From positions 62,001 through 126,000 of the forward strand of contig CP069418.1 in assembly GCA_017569305.1 (NCBI GenBank): a stretch of 64,000 nt of DNA, read 5' to 3'. A program made the translations under genes and the position numbers. Source of the DNA: Clostridiales bacterium FE2011 (lineage in GTDB: Bacteria; Bacillota; Clostridia; Christensenellales; Aristaeellaceae). Position 1 is the stretch's first letter; every line of letters begins with the position of its first letter. Below the pieces are notes generated by a model that worked only from the letters and a program-made list of their open reading frames with translations, was not told the DNA's origin and ran no database searches. This document shows, piece after piece, positions 1-8,035 of this stretch.

Positions 1-474
1 GTCCGCTGTAAAGGTACAGTATTCCTTTCTGTCCACTGTAACGTCAACGCGGATCAGTCTTGCATAACCGCCGCGTGTAATCACCGCGTCATTCAAGGCG
101 TAATATTCGTCGCCTGTTCGTTTATTGACAACATGCAGAAGGCTTCTGTATTCCACATGGTACTGGCCGTTGATAATGGCGGTAAGCGCTTCCTCCAGGT
201 GTTTCGGATCTTCTTCGGTAAGAAAGCCGACTGTCCCGAGATTAATGCCAAGTAAAGGAATATCATATTCCATGGCATACCTTGCTCCGATCAGCAGCGT
301 GCCGTCTCCGCCAAAGGTAACGATCAGATCCGGCTTAAGATGATTATCGTCCGTCTGAGGATTAAACGTCAGAATATGATGGCGTTGAAAAAAGGCAGAA
401 GCTTTTTCAGCATATCTCACCGCATCCTGGTTTTCCACATTCAGAATCAGCCCGGCCGCTTTCAGCATTTGCAT
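1..474 (-). CDS. nadK: NAD kinase (C-terminal part outside window)
   Basis: ATP-dependent phosphorylation of NAD to NADP in the cytoplasm. The visible 158 codons are the N-terminal part; the gene runs off the left edge. The diagnostic GGDGTLL motif lies near residue 55, followed by the NLGTVGFL stretch and the LND substrate-binding motif, all in family order. ATG at 474 is chosen because GGGAGG lies just upstream; a second ATG six bases inside (468) has longer spacing and is equally possible. In many Bacillota nadK directly follows tlyA in one operon; here an opposite-strand pseudouridine synthase gene separates them, so nadK needs its own promoter (candidate at 500-528). Identification is firm from the motif. 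Confidence 0.93.
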   Translation of the reverse strand, partial: MQMLKAAGLILNVENQDAVRYAEKASAFFQRHHILTFNPQTDDNHLKPDLIVTFGGDGTLLIGARYAMEYDIPLLGINLGTVGFLTEEDPKHLEEALTAIINGQYHVEYRSLLHVVNKRTGDEYYALNDAVITRGGYARLIRVDVTVDRKEYCTFTAD

Positions 475-491
475 CTTTCCTCCCGCAGGAT

Positions 492-521
492 TTGACAAAA
501 TAGTATCACAACCTGTATATA
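492..521 (+). promoter_or_regulatory. Candidate promoter for rluA-type gene
   Basis: A perfect -35 TTGACA (492-497) is followed after 18 bases by TATATA (516-521). Transcription would start near 528 and give a leader of about 64 bases before the ATG at 592. It overlaps the divergent nadK promoter. Confidence 0.55.
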
Positions 522-528
522 TACTCAA
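500..528 (-). promoter_or_regulatory. Candidate promoter for nadK
   Basis: On the minus strand TTGAGT (523-528) is followed after 17 bases by TACTAT (500-505), a 4/6 and 4/6 match to the sigma-A boxes. It lies about 30 bases upstream of the nadK ATG and physically overlaps the opposite promoter for the rluA-type gene, so the two are likely to compete for polymerase. Confidence 0.45.
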
Positions 529-591
529 GAGATATGCATTTTTTTGTATATTGATGAATATATGCAAAAAAGCAGAAAGGCATGTGCAAAA

Positions 592-1242
592 ATGATTCCG
601 GTTCTGTATACTGACAAGGATTTTTTAGTCTGCAGCAAACCTGTCGGCGTGCTTTCGGAGTCGCCAGGGCTGCCGGATATGGTTCAGGAGCAGCTGGGCG
701 GCAGGTTTTATCCTGTCCACCGCCTGGACCAGGGTACCGGAGGAGTATGTGTGCTTGCTGCTACAGCCCATGCCTGCACGGGACTTCAGAAACTTTTCCT
801 GGAAGGAAGAGTCATGAAAGAATACCTGGCTGTCATCTCAGGAAAACCGGAAGAAAAAAACGGATCTTTCCGTGATTATCTTTATCATGATAAAAGATCC
901 AATAAAACCTATGTTGTCAGACAAAAAAGAAAAGGCGTCAAGGAAGCTCTCTGTGACTGGAAGGTAATCGGAACAGCCTTCTGCAATGATCAGCCTCTTT
1001 CTCTTATGCGTATATCGCTGCACACAGGCCGCACGCATCAGATCCGTGTACAGTTTTCCTCCCGGGGCTTTCCATTGGTCGGCGACCGGAAATACGGCAG
1101 CCGTATCAAGGCATCCTCTCCTGCTTTATGGGCATACAGCCTTTCTTTTCCCCATCCATGGAATGAAGATGCGCAGGTGTCTGTTTCGTCTCCGCCGAAC
1201 GAAGTTTTTCCTTGGACGCTTTTTGATTTATCTTGTTTATGA
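592..1242 (+). CDS. RluA-family RNA pseudouridine synthase
   Basis: Isomerises specific uridines to pseudouridine in rRNA or tRNA. The catalytic HRLDQGTGG motif (Asp nucleophile) lies near residue 44, and the second family signature, LHTGRTHQIRVQ, lies near residue 160. At 216 residues it is a compact RluA-type enzyme without an N-terminal S4 domain, so the target base cannot be named. ATG 592 is preferred: the protein then begins MIPVLYTDKDF, the usual opening of this subfamily, with AAAGG 11 bases upstream. In-frame TTG 544 and ATG 562 lack a ribosome site. It is the only plus-strand gene in the first 9 kb and its TGA overlaps the TAA of tlyA on the other strand, with no terminator between. 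Confidence 0.88.
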   Translation: MIPVLYTDKDFLVCSKPVGVLSESPGLPDMVQEQLGGRFYPVHRLDQGTGGVCVLAATAHACTGLQKLFLEGRVMKEYLAVISGKPEEKNGSFRDYLYHDKRSNKTYVVRQKRKGVKEALCDWKVIGTAFCNDQPLSLMRISLHTGRTHQIRVQFSSRGFPLVGDRKYGSRIKASSPALWAYSLSFPHPWNEDAQVSVSSPPNEVFPWTLFDLSCL

Positions 1243-2052
1243 ATGTATCATGCTTTCGTGAGCTTCGTTTACTACAGTATGAATTCTGTCAGCAGTAACT
1301 CCTGTTCTGCTTCCGTCCTGTTTCCTGATTTCAGCCAGAAATTCTATGTTTCCCTTCGGCCCGGTGATAGGTGAATAATCCAGTTTGACTGTGCACCACC
1401 CCATCTTTTCGGTAAAAGTTGTTATATTTGTAATAACACTCCTGTGAATCTCCGGATCCCGTACCACCCCGTTTTTGCCCACATTTTCCCTTCCGGCTTC
1501 AAACTGGGGTTTGATCAGTGTATAGAACACTCCCTGATCTCCCATGATTCCTGCGGCAGCCGGCAGAATCAGACGTATTGAAATAAAGCTTACATCCATC
1601 ACCGTTATCTCAGGTTTTTCGGAAAACATGCTGCTTTCCAGAAATCTTGCGTTGGTTCTTTCCATAACAGTGACACGCGGGTCATTGCGCAGTTTCCAGT
1701 CCAGCTGTCCGTATCCCACATCGATTGAATATACTTTCCTTGCGCCATTGCGCAGACATACATCGGTAAAGCCTCCTGTGCTCGATCCGATATCCATGAT
1801 CACGCGGTCCCTCAGGTCAGCGTCAAATACACGCACAGCCTTTTCCAGTTTCAGCGCTCCTCTGCTGACATACTCGTTTTCAGGAGATTTCAAAGTAAGA
1901 ACATCCAGGCTTCCGATGCTTTCGGAAGCTTTATTGATCCTTCTTTCCCCGACAAAAACACGGCCCTCCATGATTGCGGCCTGTGCGCGTTCCCTGCTTT
2001 CACACAGATGCTGCTGTACCAGCGCAAGATCTGCCCTGATTTTATCGGCCAC
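1237..2052 (-). CDS. tlyA: TlyA-type rRNA 2'-O-methyltransferase / hemolysin A family
   Basis: Predicted SAM-dependent 2'-O-methyltransferase acting on rRNA; the older name hemolysin A persists in databases. The N-terminal 60 residues form an S4 RNA-binding domain (pattern SRERAQAAIMEGRV). An FtsJ/RrmJ-like methyltransferase domain follows, with SAM motif DIGSSTGGFTD near residue 85. GTG at 2052 is chosen because AAAGGAG lies nine bases upstream and the product then aligns with the family; the longer reading from 2118 starts deep inside dxs. It overlaps the end of dxs by 11 bases, so translational coupling is likely. At the 3' end it converges on the rluA-type gene with overlapping stop codons. 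Confidence 0.92.
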   Translation of the reverse strand: MADKIRADLALVQQHLCESRERAQAAIMEGRVFVGERRINKASESIGSLDVLTLKSPENEYVSRGALKLEKAVRVFDADLRDRVIMDIGSSTGGFTDVCLRNGARKVYSIDVGYGQLDWKLRNDPRVTVMERTNARFLESSMFSEKPEITVMDVSFISIRLILPAAAGIMGDQGVFYTLIKPQFEAGRENVGKNGVVRDPEIHRSVITNITTFTEKMGWCTVKLDYSPITGPKGNIEFLAEIRKQDGSRTGVTADRIHTVVNEAHESMIHS

Positions 2053-3931
2053 AGGTGTTTTCTCCTTTCGTCTTTTGACATATATCTTCCGCAAGTGATT
2101 CTGCATCCAGCTTTGCATCCCTGATCAGTCTCTCATGATCACCGTGCTGAATATAACAGTCCCTGACTGCATAACAGAAGGCAGGAACATTGTAGCCCTT
2201 GTCCAGGCAGTATCGGCTGACATATTCTCCGAATCCTCCTGCCAGCATATGTTCTTCCATTGTGTACACCCGCGCACCCTGAGGAATGGAAGCAAGATAT
2301 TCTTCATCCAGCGGCTTCACGGTCGAACAGTTCACAACGCAGGTACTGATTCCATGCTGTTCCAGGATATGGGCAGTATCCATCGCCTTTGGAACCATTG
2401 ATCCTGTGGCAAGCAGAATTACATCGCAGCCTGCCTTCAGCTCCTCCCATTTTCCTGCTGTAAAGGAGCGATCCTGCTTCTGCTGCTGAACCGGTTTGAT
2501 CGATTTGGGATAACGGATCACACATGGGCCATCCTGTTCCAGACTCCATCTCAGCATGCTGATCAGTTCCTGAGAGGAGGAAGGAGCCAGCACAGTCATG
2601 CCCGGAACCGGTATTGTCATGGAAAAATCGAAAAGACCGTGATGGGTCTGACCGTCTTCACCTCCGATACCGCTTCTGTCCAGAAGAAATACCACAGGAA
2701 GATGCTGCATACATACATCATGGATCATCTGGTCATAACACCGCTGGAAAAAGCTGGCGTAAACCGCGACATACGGTCTCATACCGCCTGATGCCAGTCC
2801 GGCGGCCATTGTCGCCGCATGTTCCTCTGCAATCCCTACGTCAATCAGTCGCTCAGGAAAACGTTCAGCAAAATGATCCAGACCTGTCCCTAGTTTCATC
2901 GCCGCTGTTATTGCAACAATCCTGTTGTCTTTTTCAGACATATCCGCCAGTGTATCTGCCATAATATGACCCCAGGATGGAGACTGCGGCTTATCAATCC
3001 TGTATCCTGTTTCAACATAGAAAGGCGGAGTTCCGTGAAAGGCTTCAGGGCGTTCTTCCGCTTTATCGTATCCATACCCTTTTTTTGTCAGAACCTGTAT
3101 AACACAGGGACCTTTTCTGTTCCTGGCCTGCCGGAAAGCCTTTTCCATTTCTTCTATATCGTGTCCGTTTATCGGACCGTAATATTCAAATCCAAGCGCT
3201 TCAAAAAAACCGGTTTCATTGTCTCTGACGACCAGTGAACGGAGCACTTTCTTGATGCCGTGAATAACCCTGTACAGCGGTTTGCCGATAACAGGGATCT
3301 GATTCAGATGCCGTACATGCTGTTTGGCACTCTGCCATCCGGCACTGATGCGCAGCCGCGTAAGGTACTGTGAAAGTGCGCCCACATTGGGAGCGATGCT
3401 CATCTCATTATCATTCAGTACAACGATCATATTTGTTTTGCTGTTTCCGGCATCATTCAGCGCCTCATAGCACATACCTCCTGTAAGCGCTCCGTCACCC
3501 ACAACAGCTATCACATCATAATGTCCGTTCTGATAATCCCTCGCTCTTGCCATGCCCAGAGCAGCAGATATTGCGGTGCTGGCATGGCCGGTTTCAAAGC
3601 AATCATATGCACTTTCACATCTTTTCGGAAATCCGGACAAGCCGCCGTAGGATCTGAGCGTTGAAAACCGGTCATACCGGCCTGTGATCATTTTATGAAT
3701 GTAGCTCTGGTGCCCCACGTCAAAAACAATTTTATCTTCAGGCATATGAAACACACGGTGCAGTGCCAGCGTAAGCTCGACAACACCAAGATTGGATGCC
3801 AGATGACCGCCGTTGGAGGAAACTGTGGAAATCAGTGATTTCCGTATCTCCCCCGCAAGCTGTTCCAGCTGTTCATAGCTCATTCCGTCCAGATCGCGCG
3901 GAGATTGTATTTTTTCCAGCATCTTTGACAT
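2042..3931 (-). CDS. dxs: 1-deoxy-D-xylulose-5-phosphate synthase
   Basis: Thiamine-diphosphate enzyme condensing pyruvate and glyceraldehyde 3-phosphate to DXP, the first step of the MEP isoprenoid pathway; DXP also feeds thiamine and pyridoxal synthesis. At 629 residues it has normal length. The thiamine-binding GDGALTGG motif is near residue 145 with the NDNEMSI stretch after it, and the GIAEEHA pyrimidine-domain motif is near residue 370. The ATG at 3931 follows AAGGGATGTC. The gene starts 12 bases after ddl ends and overlaps tlyA, placing isoprenoid supply (including the undecaprenyl carrier for the wall) in the same run as murF and ddl. The usual neighbours xseA, xseB and ispA are absent. 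Confidence 0.97.
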   Translation of the reverse strand: MSKMLEKIQSPRDLDGMSYEQLEQLAGEIRKSLISTVSSNGGHLASNLGVVELTLALHRVFHMPEDKIVFDVGHQSYIHKMITGRYDRFSTLRSYGGLSGFPKRCESAYDCFETGHASTAISAALGMARARDYQNGHYDVIAVVGDGALTGGMCYEALNDAGNSKTNMIVVLNDNEMSIAPNVGALSQYLTRLRISAGWQSAKQHVRHLNQIPVIGKPLYRVIHGIKKVLRSLVVRDNETGFFEALGFEYYGPINGHDIEEMEKAFRQARNRKGPCVIQVLTKKGYGYDKAEERPEAFHGTPPFYVETGYRIDKPQSPSWGHIMADTLADMSEKDNRIVAITAAMKLGTGLDHFAERFPERLIDVGIAEEHAATMAAGLASGGMRPYVAVYASFFQRCYDQMIHDVCMQHLPVVFLLDRSGIGGEDGQTHHGLFDFSMTIPVPGMTVLAPSSSQELISMLRWSLEQDGPCVIRYPKSIKPVQQQKQDRSFTAGKWEELKAGCDVILLATGSMVPKAMDTAHILEQHGISTCVVNCSTVKPLDEEYLASIPQGARVYTMEEHMLAGGFGEYVSRYCLDKGYNVPAFCYAVRDCYIQHGDHERLIRDAKLDAESLAEDICQKTKGENTCGR

Positions 3932-3943
3932 GACATCCCTTCG

Positions 3944-5155
3944 TCATTTAGAGTATTTCATTCCTTTGCACCCTTTAGCACCCTTGGCTCCGAAGGAAAC
4001 ATTTTTCAGAATGTCACTCGAATAGGCATAATTGGCCTGATTTTTATCAGCATGTGCTTTTTCAGCAAAATCAATCATTCTGTCAATCAGTGTACTGTAC
4101 GGTATTCCTGCATTTTCCCACAGATAGAACGCCAGGCTGCCCGGAATGGTGTTTATTTCCGTTATATACAGTTTCTCGCTGTGTTTATCAAACATATAAT
4201 CAATCCGTACAACACCTTTACAATCCAGCATGCGGAATATGGTCCGGCTCATCTCCTGGATTTCATTCTTCAGCTCCTCCTCTATCGGTGCGGGAAGCAC
4301 TCTGTGCAGGCTTGCCATTCCTTTGCTTCCGCCGGATGCAAGATATTTATCCTTGAAATCAAGAAATTCATCATTGTTCAGGGGCATTTCAATCGGTGAA
4401 GCCTCAACAACATCGTCATATCCCATAACACTGCAGTTGAGCTCGATAGGCCTGTCGAGCCCTTTTTCCACAAGCACCCGTCTGTCATACTCGAACGCAA
4501 GTTCAAGACTGTCAGCCAGCGATTCTGTATCGTCCGCCCTGCTTACTCCGATACTGGATCCCAGATTCGCAGGTTTTACAAAAACCGGGAAGCCAAGTTC
4601 CTTTTCAACTTTGTTCAGGACAGTTTCACGCTCCCTGGAAAAGCCGCTGCGTGTAAAACTTAATCCCGGCAGAACAGGCAGCCCGGCGCCCTGAAAGAAT
4701 TGCTTCATCATGATCTTGTCCATTCCCAGCGCACTTCCCGCAACGCCTGTGGAAGTATAGGGTACGTTGATCAGCTCCATCAGTCCCTGCAGTGTGCCGT
4801 CTTCACCGTTCAACCCATGCATGACGATGATATAGGCATCTATACGTGCTGCAATCTCTGTTCTTTCCCGTGCAAACAGTCCGGAATCTTTTCTGACTGT
4901 CAGCAGTGCACCTGAACCCGAAGACAGATCCGGAAAAACACGGATGATTCCCTTCTGATCAGGATGGAAAGGCTTATAAGTCTGGATTTCTTTCAGTTTG
5001 TCACCTGTATACCAGTTTCCGTCCTCACTGATATATACCGGAATAATGTCATATTTTTCCCTGTCGGCATGCCGCATAAGCTGAACTGCGCTGATAATCG
5101 CAACCTCGCGCTCACAGCTTCTGCTTCCGAAAATTACACCGATCTGCTTTTTCAT
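3944..5155 (-). CDS. ddl: D-alanine--D-alanine ligase family protein
   Basis: ATP-grasp ligase expected to join two D-alanines for the peptidoglycan stem peptide. Family landmarks are MHGLNGEDGTLQG near residue 112, VKPANLGSSIG near 188 and the metal-binding EINTIPGS near 345. ATG 5155 has GGAGG eight bases upstream; the frame extends to 5209 but without a better site. The omega-loop region (DFKDKYL followed by a long insertion before LPAP) is not the textbook Ddl loop, so D-Ala-D-Ala specificity is inferred mainly from adjacency to the murF-like gene. The C-terminus ends in an odd lysine-glycine tail, GAKGAKGCKGMKYSK. 403 residues is longer than typical Ddl (about 300-370). Confidence 0.85.
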   Translation of the reverse strand: MKKQIGVIFGSRSCEREVAIISAVQLMRHADREKYDIIPVYISEDGNWYTGDKLKEIQTYKPFHPDQKGIIRVFPDLSSGSGALLTVRKDSGLFARERTEIAARIDAYIIVMHGLNGEDGTLQGLMELINVPYTSTGVAGSALGMDKIMMKQFFQGAGLPVLPGLSFTRSGFSRERETVLNKVEKELGFPVFVKPANLGSSIGVSRADDTESLADSLELAFEYDRRVLVEKGLDRPIELNCSVMGYDDVVEASPIEMPLNNDEFLDFKDKYLASGGSKGMASLHRVLPAPIEEELKNEIQEMSRTIFRMLDCKGVVRIDYMFDKHSEKLYITEINTIPGSLAFYLWENAGIPYSTLIDRMIDFAEKAHADKNQANYAYSSDILKNVSFGAKGAKGCKGMKYSK

Positions 5156-5174
5156 GCTTCTGTCCTCCCAGTTT

Positions 5175-6782
5175 TCATTCTGTGTAATTATCGGGGAGAT
5201 CATTCTCAAACAGAACCGTATCCCCGGCTCCGGATATTTCTTTCAGTATTGCAGTTGCTTCCGTCAGGCTGGAAACAATTCTGATATCTTTTTCCGGAAA
5301 ACCTTTTTCCTGAAGGCCTCTTTTGATAGCTTCACTGCGTTTTTTTCCGACAAGGATTACCATATCACAGCAATCGGCCAAAGCCTGTCCGAATTCCCGG
5401 TTCATTTCAGTCTCACGTTCTCCAAGTTCAACCATCCCGGGAGTGACAACAATCCTCTGTTTCGGGAACTGCTTCAGGACATCAAAAGCTTGTCGGGCGC
5501 CGCGTATATTGCTGTTGAAAGCATCATCTATGACGTTCAGTCCGCCGGGATGCCTGATCAGCTGAAGCCGGTGTTCAATGGGATTGATTTTCCGAATCCC
5601 GCGGGATATCTGTTCCATTGTCAGCCCCAGATTCAATGCGACAGATGCACACAGAAGGATATTCCGGATATTCAGTTCACCCAGCAGCTGTGTACTGCAT
5701 GGAATGCTTCCGTCCGTTGTACACAAAAGAAAACTGCTGCCTTCAGGTGAATAGGTTATTTCTTCAGCCCAGACATCATCTCTGCTGCTGTCAAAACCGG
5801 ATATATATTTCTGTTTTTCTGTCTGATCATACAGCTCCCTGCATATTCCGTCGTCATCAGCAAAAAAAGCTTTTCCGTCTGCCGGCAGAGCATCAATCAG
5901 CTCGTACTTTGTCTTTTTAATTCTATCCAGCGTCCTGAATGTATCCAGATGCTGCGGACCTACAGAAGTCAGGATACCGATCTGAGGATGTACCAGCCGG
6001 CACATTTCCTTAATATCGCCCACATGCCGGGCTCCCATCTCCGCAATAAAAATACGATGTCCCGGCTCCAGTCTTGAACGGATCACTTTTGTCACTCCCA
6101 TCGGAGTGTTGTAACTGGCAGGTGTCACCAGTGTCTGATACTTTTCACCAAGAATTGTTCCCAGGATGAATTTGACGCTTGTTTTCCCCCAGCTCCCTGT
6201 AATTCCGATTCTGAGCAGATCACCGCGTTCTTTCAGGATTCTCTGGGCATCCCTGAAGTAAAGTTCACTGATAATCTTTTCCAGCGGCCATGCAAGCAAA
6301 CCGCATAATGCGATCAGCCCCGGCAGAAGTGCAGGGAATATAAGAATAAGCGCGCCTGCAACTCTCGCTTCCTTGTTTCTCACCCAAATCATCAGCAGAA
6401 TCAACAGCAGCGAAAGGACGATGAAAGACGTTGCATAAAGCCGTTTCACACGGGGCGTAATCACAAATGCTTTCTTGGCTTTTCTTTCCGAAAAGGCCTT
6501 CCCGATAAAGTAACCTCCTGTTACCAGGATAATAATTTCAGCCAGGTACAGGTACCACTGTCTGCTGACATCCGTCAGCTTCAGCGAAATCAGCTGTGAT
6601 GAAACAGCCAGGAGTATCATCATGCATATGCCAGGCAGGATCGACTTGAGAAGATTTCGCCTGACGGTGCGGAAATACCCCGGAAACTGATAGCTTTCCA
6701 GTTGAAAATAATGCAGAAAAATCCGTCCTGCCAGCAGACATCCGGCAGCAATTCCCATGCACAGAAGGACAGATAAAAGCAT
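5175..6782 (-). CDS. Membrane-fused MurF-like Mur ligase
   Basis: Mur ligase-family enzyme, by context probably adding D-Ala-D-Ala to the UDP-MurNAc stem peptide. The ATP-binding loop GITGSWGKTS is near residue 193, followed by AEMGARHVGD and the C-terminal Mur ligase domain (IDDAFNSN near 410). Its first roughly 175 residues are not the usual MurF substrate-binding domain but about five hydrophobic membrane segments (for example residues 1-20, 47-70, 78-95, 113-132, 138-160). This would anchor the catalytic part to the inner face of the membrane. ATG 6782 follows GGGAG inside the end of the hydrolase gene. ddl starts 20 bases downstream, supporting a shared role. Substrate identity is inferred; a MurF paralog or another Mur-type ligase is possible. 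Confidence 0.75.
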   Translation of the reverse strand: MLLSVLLCMGIAAGCLLAGRIFLHYFQLESYQFPGYFRTVRRNLLKSILPGICMMILLAVSSQLISLKLTDVSRQWYLYLAEIIILVTGGYFIGKAFSERKAKKAFVITPRVKRLYATSFIVLSLLLILLMIWVRNKEARVAGALILIFPALLPGLIALCGLLAWPLEKIISELYFRDAQRILKERGDLLRIGITGSWGKTSVKFILGTILGEKYQTLVTPASYNTPMGVTKVIRSRLEPGHRIFIAEMGARHVGDIKEMCRLVHPQIGILTSVGPQHLDTFRTLDRIKKTKYELIDALPADGKAFFADDDGICRELYDQTEKQKYISGFDSSRDDVWAEEITYSPEGSSFLLCTTDGSIPCSTQLLGELNIRNILLCASVALNLGLTMEQISRGIRKINPIEHRLQLIRHPGGLNVIDDAFNSNIRGARQAFDVLKQFPKQRIVVTPGMVELGERETEMNREFGQALADCCDMVILVGKKRSEAIKRGLQEKGFPEKDIRIVSSLTEATAILKEISGAGDTVLFENDLPDNYTE

Positions 6783-6786
6783 TTGA

Positions 6787-7566
6787 TTAAGCTCCCTTCA
6801 GGAACTGGCCGACGATTGTATTGAATCGCTGCAGCTGTTCCAGATAAGCAAAATGTGTACCGCCTTCAAAAACAACAAGGCCGGCATCCGGAATGCGTTT
6901 TTCCATTTCTTTTCCCATCCAGAGCGGTGTCTCCGTATCGGAATCACCCCAGATCAGGAGTGTGCTTGCACGAAATTTTTCGTAAAGGTCTGTAAGATCA
7001 AGGTTAATAACCTTCACGAACGTTTTTTTCATTTCATCATCCAGTGCATTGTAATCACGGCTTCCGTATTTTTCCCTGAGCTTTTTTTCAAATCTGTCAG
7101 CAGCCGGCCTGAGGAAAGGGATATGCCTGAGCCTTTCACAATGTCTCTTCAGTTTTTTATATTCCTCGCTGCGTTTCCGGGCGGTTTCTGTCTGTTTAGG
7201 CCTTATGCCCGCAGCGCCTGTAAAAACGATTCGATCAAAAAGCTCCGGCTCTTTCGCAGCCAGCCATGCTGTCACACGACATCCAAAGCTGTGAGCGATC
7301 ACTGAGCAAGGAAAAAATTCAATCTTTTCCAAAAGTTCCTTCAGACATGCCGCATATTCCGGTACGCCCCATGGTTCCGGTGGCCGTCCGCTTTCACCGT
7401 GTCCCGGGAAATCCACGAGAAGAACCCGGTGTGTCTGCACAAGCGCGTCCGCCACAGGAGCCATCAATTTCATATCACAGCCCCATCCATGGAGAAGAAC
7501 GACCCTGCTTTCACCGTTTCCTTCCAGTCTGTAATGGATTTCCGTGTTTTTAATGTTCTCTTTCAT
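6787..7566 (-). CDS. Alpha/beta-hydrolase fold protein
   Basis: Soluble esterase/lipase-like hydrolase of unknown substrate, 259 residues. The oxyanion-hole HGWGCD motif is near residue 26, the nucleophile elbow HSFGC near 94 (Ser 95), an aspartate in IWGDSD near 208 and a histidine in GGTHFAY near 237, giving a complete Ser-Asp-His triad in the right order. No signal peptide. Its ATG overlaps the TGA of the acetyltransferase gene by four bases, and its own stop precedes the murF-like gene by four, so it is embedded in the wall-precursor run. A link to cell-wall metabolism is only guilt by association. Confidence 0.82.
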   Translation of the reverse strand: MKENIKNTEIHYRLEGNGESRVVLLHGWGCDMKLMAPVADALVQTHRVLLVDFPGHGESGRPPEPWGVPEYAACLKELLEKIEFFPCSVIAHSFGCRVTAWLAAKEPELFDRIVFTGAAGIRPKQTETARKRSEEYKKLKRHCERLRHIPFLRPAADRFEKKLREKYGSRDYNALDDEMKKTFVKVINLDLTDLYEKFRASTLLIWGDSDTETPLWMGKEMEKRIPDAGLVVFEGGTHFAYLEQLQRFNTIVGQFLKGA

Positions 7567-8030
7567 CTTTCATCCGTTGATTCAATATGCCAGATATACC
7601 GGCATTTAGTATGGCTGATCTCAAATCTGCTGTAAATATCCTCCGGGACATCCGCTATTCTTTCAAAGAAACATCCCAGTCTTATACAGGTTTTCCGGCT
7701 CGCCTCATTATCAGGATCACAGGTAATGACAACAGAGCTCTTCCCTGACAGCCTTATTTCCCTTGCAAGAAGACTGCACGCCCTGTAGGCATAGTGTTTT
7801 CCGCGGTACGGCGGATCAATGTGATATCCGATATGTCCGAAGTAATAGACATTCCGGCCTTCTCCGTCACGATAACTGATCTGTCCGATTTCCTGTTTCT
7901 GATCGTGAATTGTGATCCTCCAGATCTGTTCATGGCCAAGAGCAAGCTCCCGGTTCAGTACGCCGATATGGATTGGAATCAGATCAATCTCTCCGTCTGA
8001 ATACTCAACCCTGTTTCGCCGAAATAGCAT
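7563..8030 (-). CDS. GNAT-family N-acetyltransferase
   Basis: Acetyl-CoA-dependent N-acyltransferase, substrate unknown, 155 residues. The acetyl-CoA-binding pattern appears as HIDPPYRGKHYAYRA near residue 75, matching the R/Q-x-x-G-x-G/A loop loosely (RGKHYA). The following helix and DPDNEASRKTCIRLGC are typical of the RimJ/RimL side of the family. AGGAA precedes the ATG at 8030. It is translationally coupled to the hydrolase downstream and starts five bases after the kinase gene ends. Confidence 0.8.
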   Translation of the reverse strand: MLFRRNRVEYSDGEIDLIPIHIGVLNRELALGHEQIWRITIHDQKQEIGQISYRDGEGRNVYYFGHIGYHIDPPYRGKHYAYRACSLLAREIRLSGKSSVVITCDPDNEASRKTCIRLGCFFERIADVPEDIYSRFEISHTKCRYIWHIESTDER

Positions 8031-8035
8031 CTTTA

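Noticed and set aside
554..595. 13-codon leader ORF before the rluA-type gene whose TGA overlaps the ATG at 592
   Set aside because: Neat ATGA-style overlap, but no ribosome binding site precedes ATG 554 and the peptide has no regulatory codon pattern.
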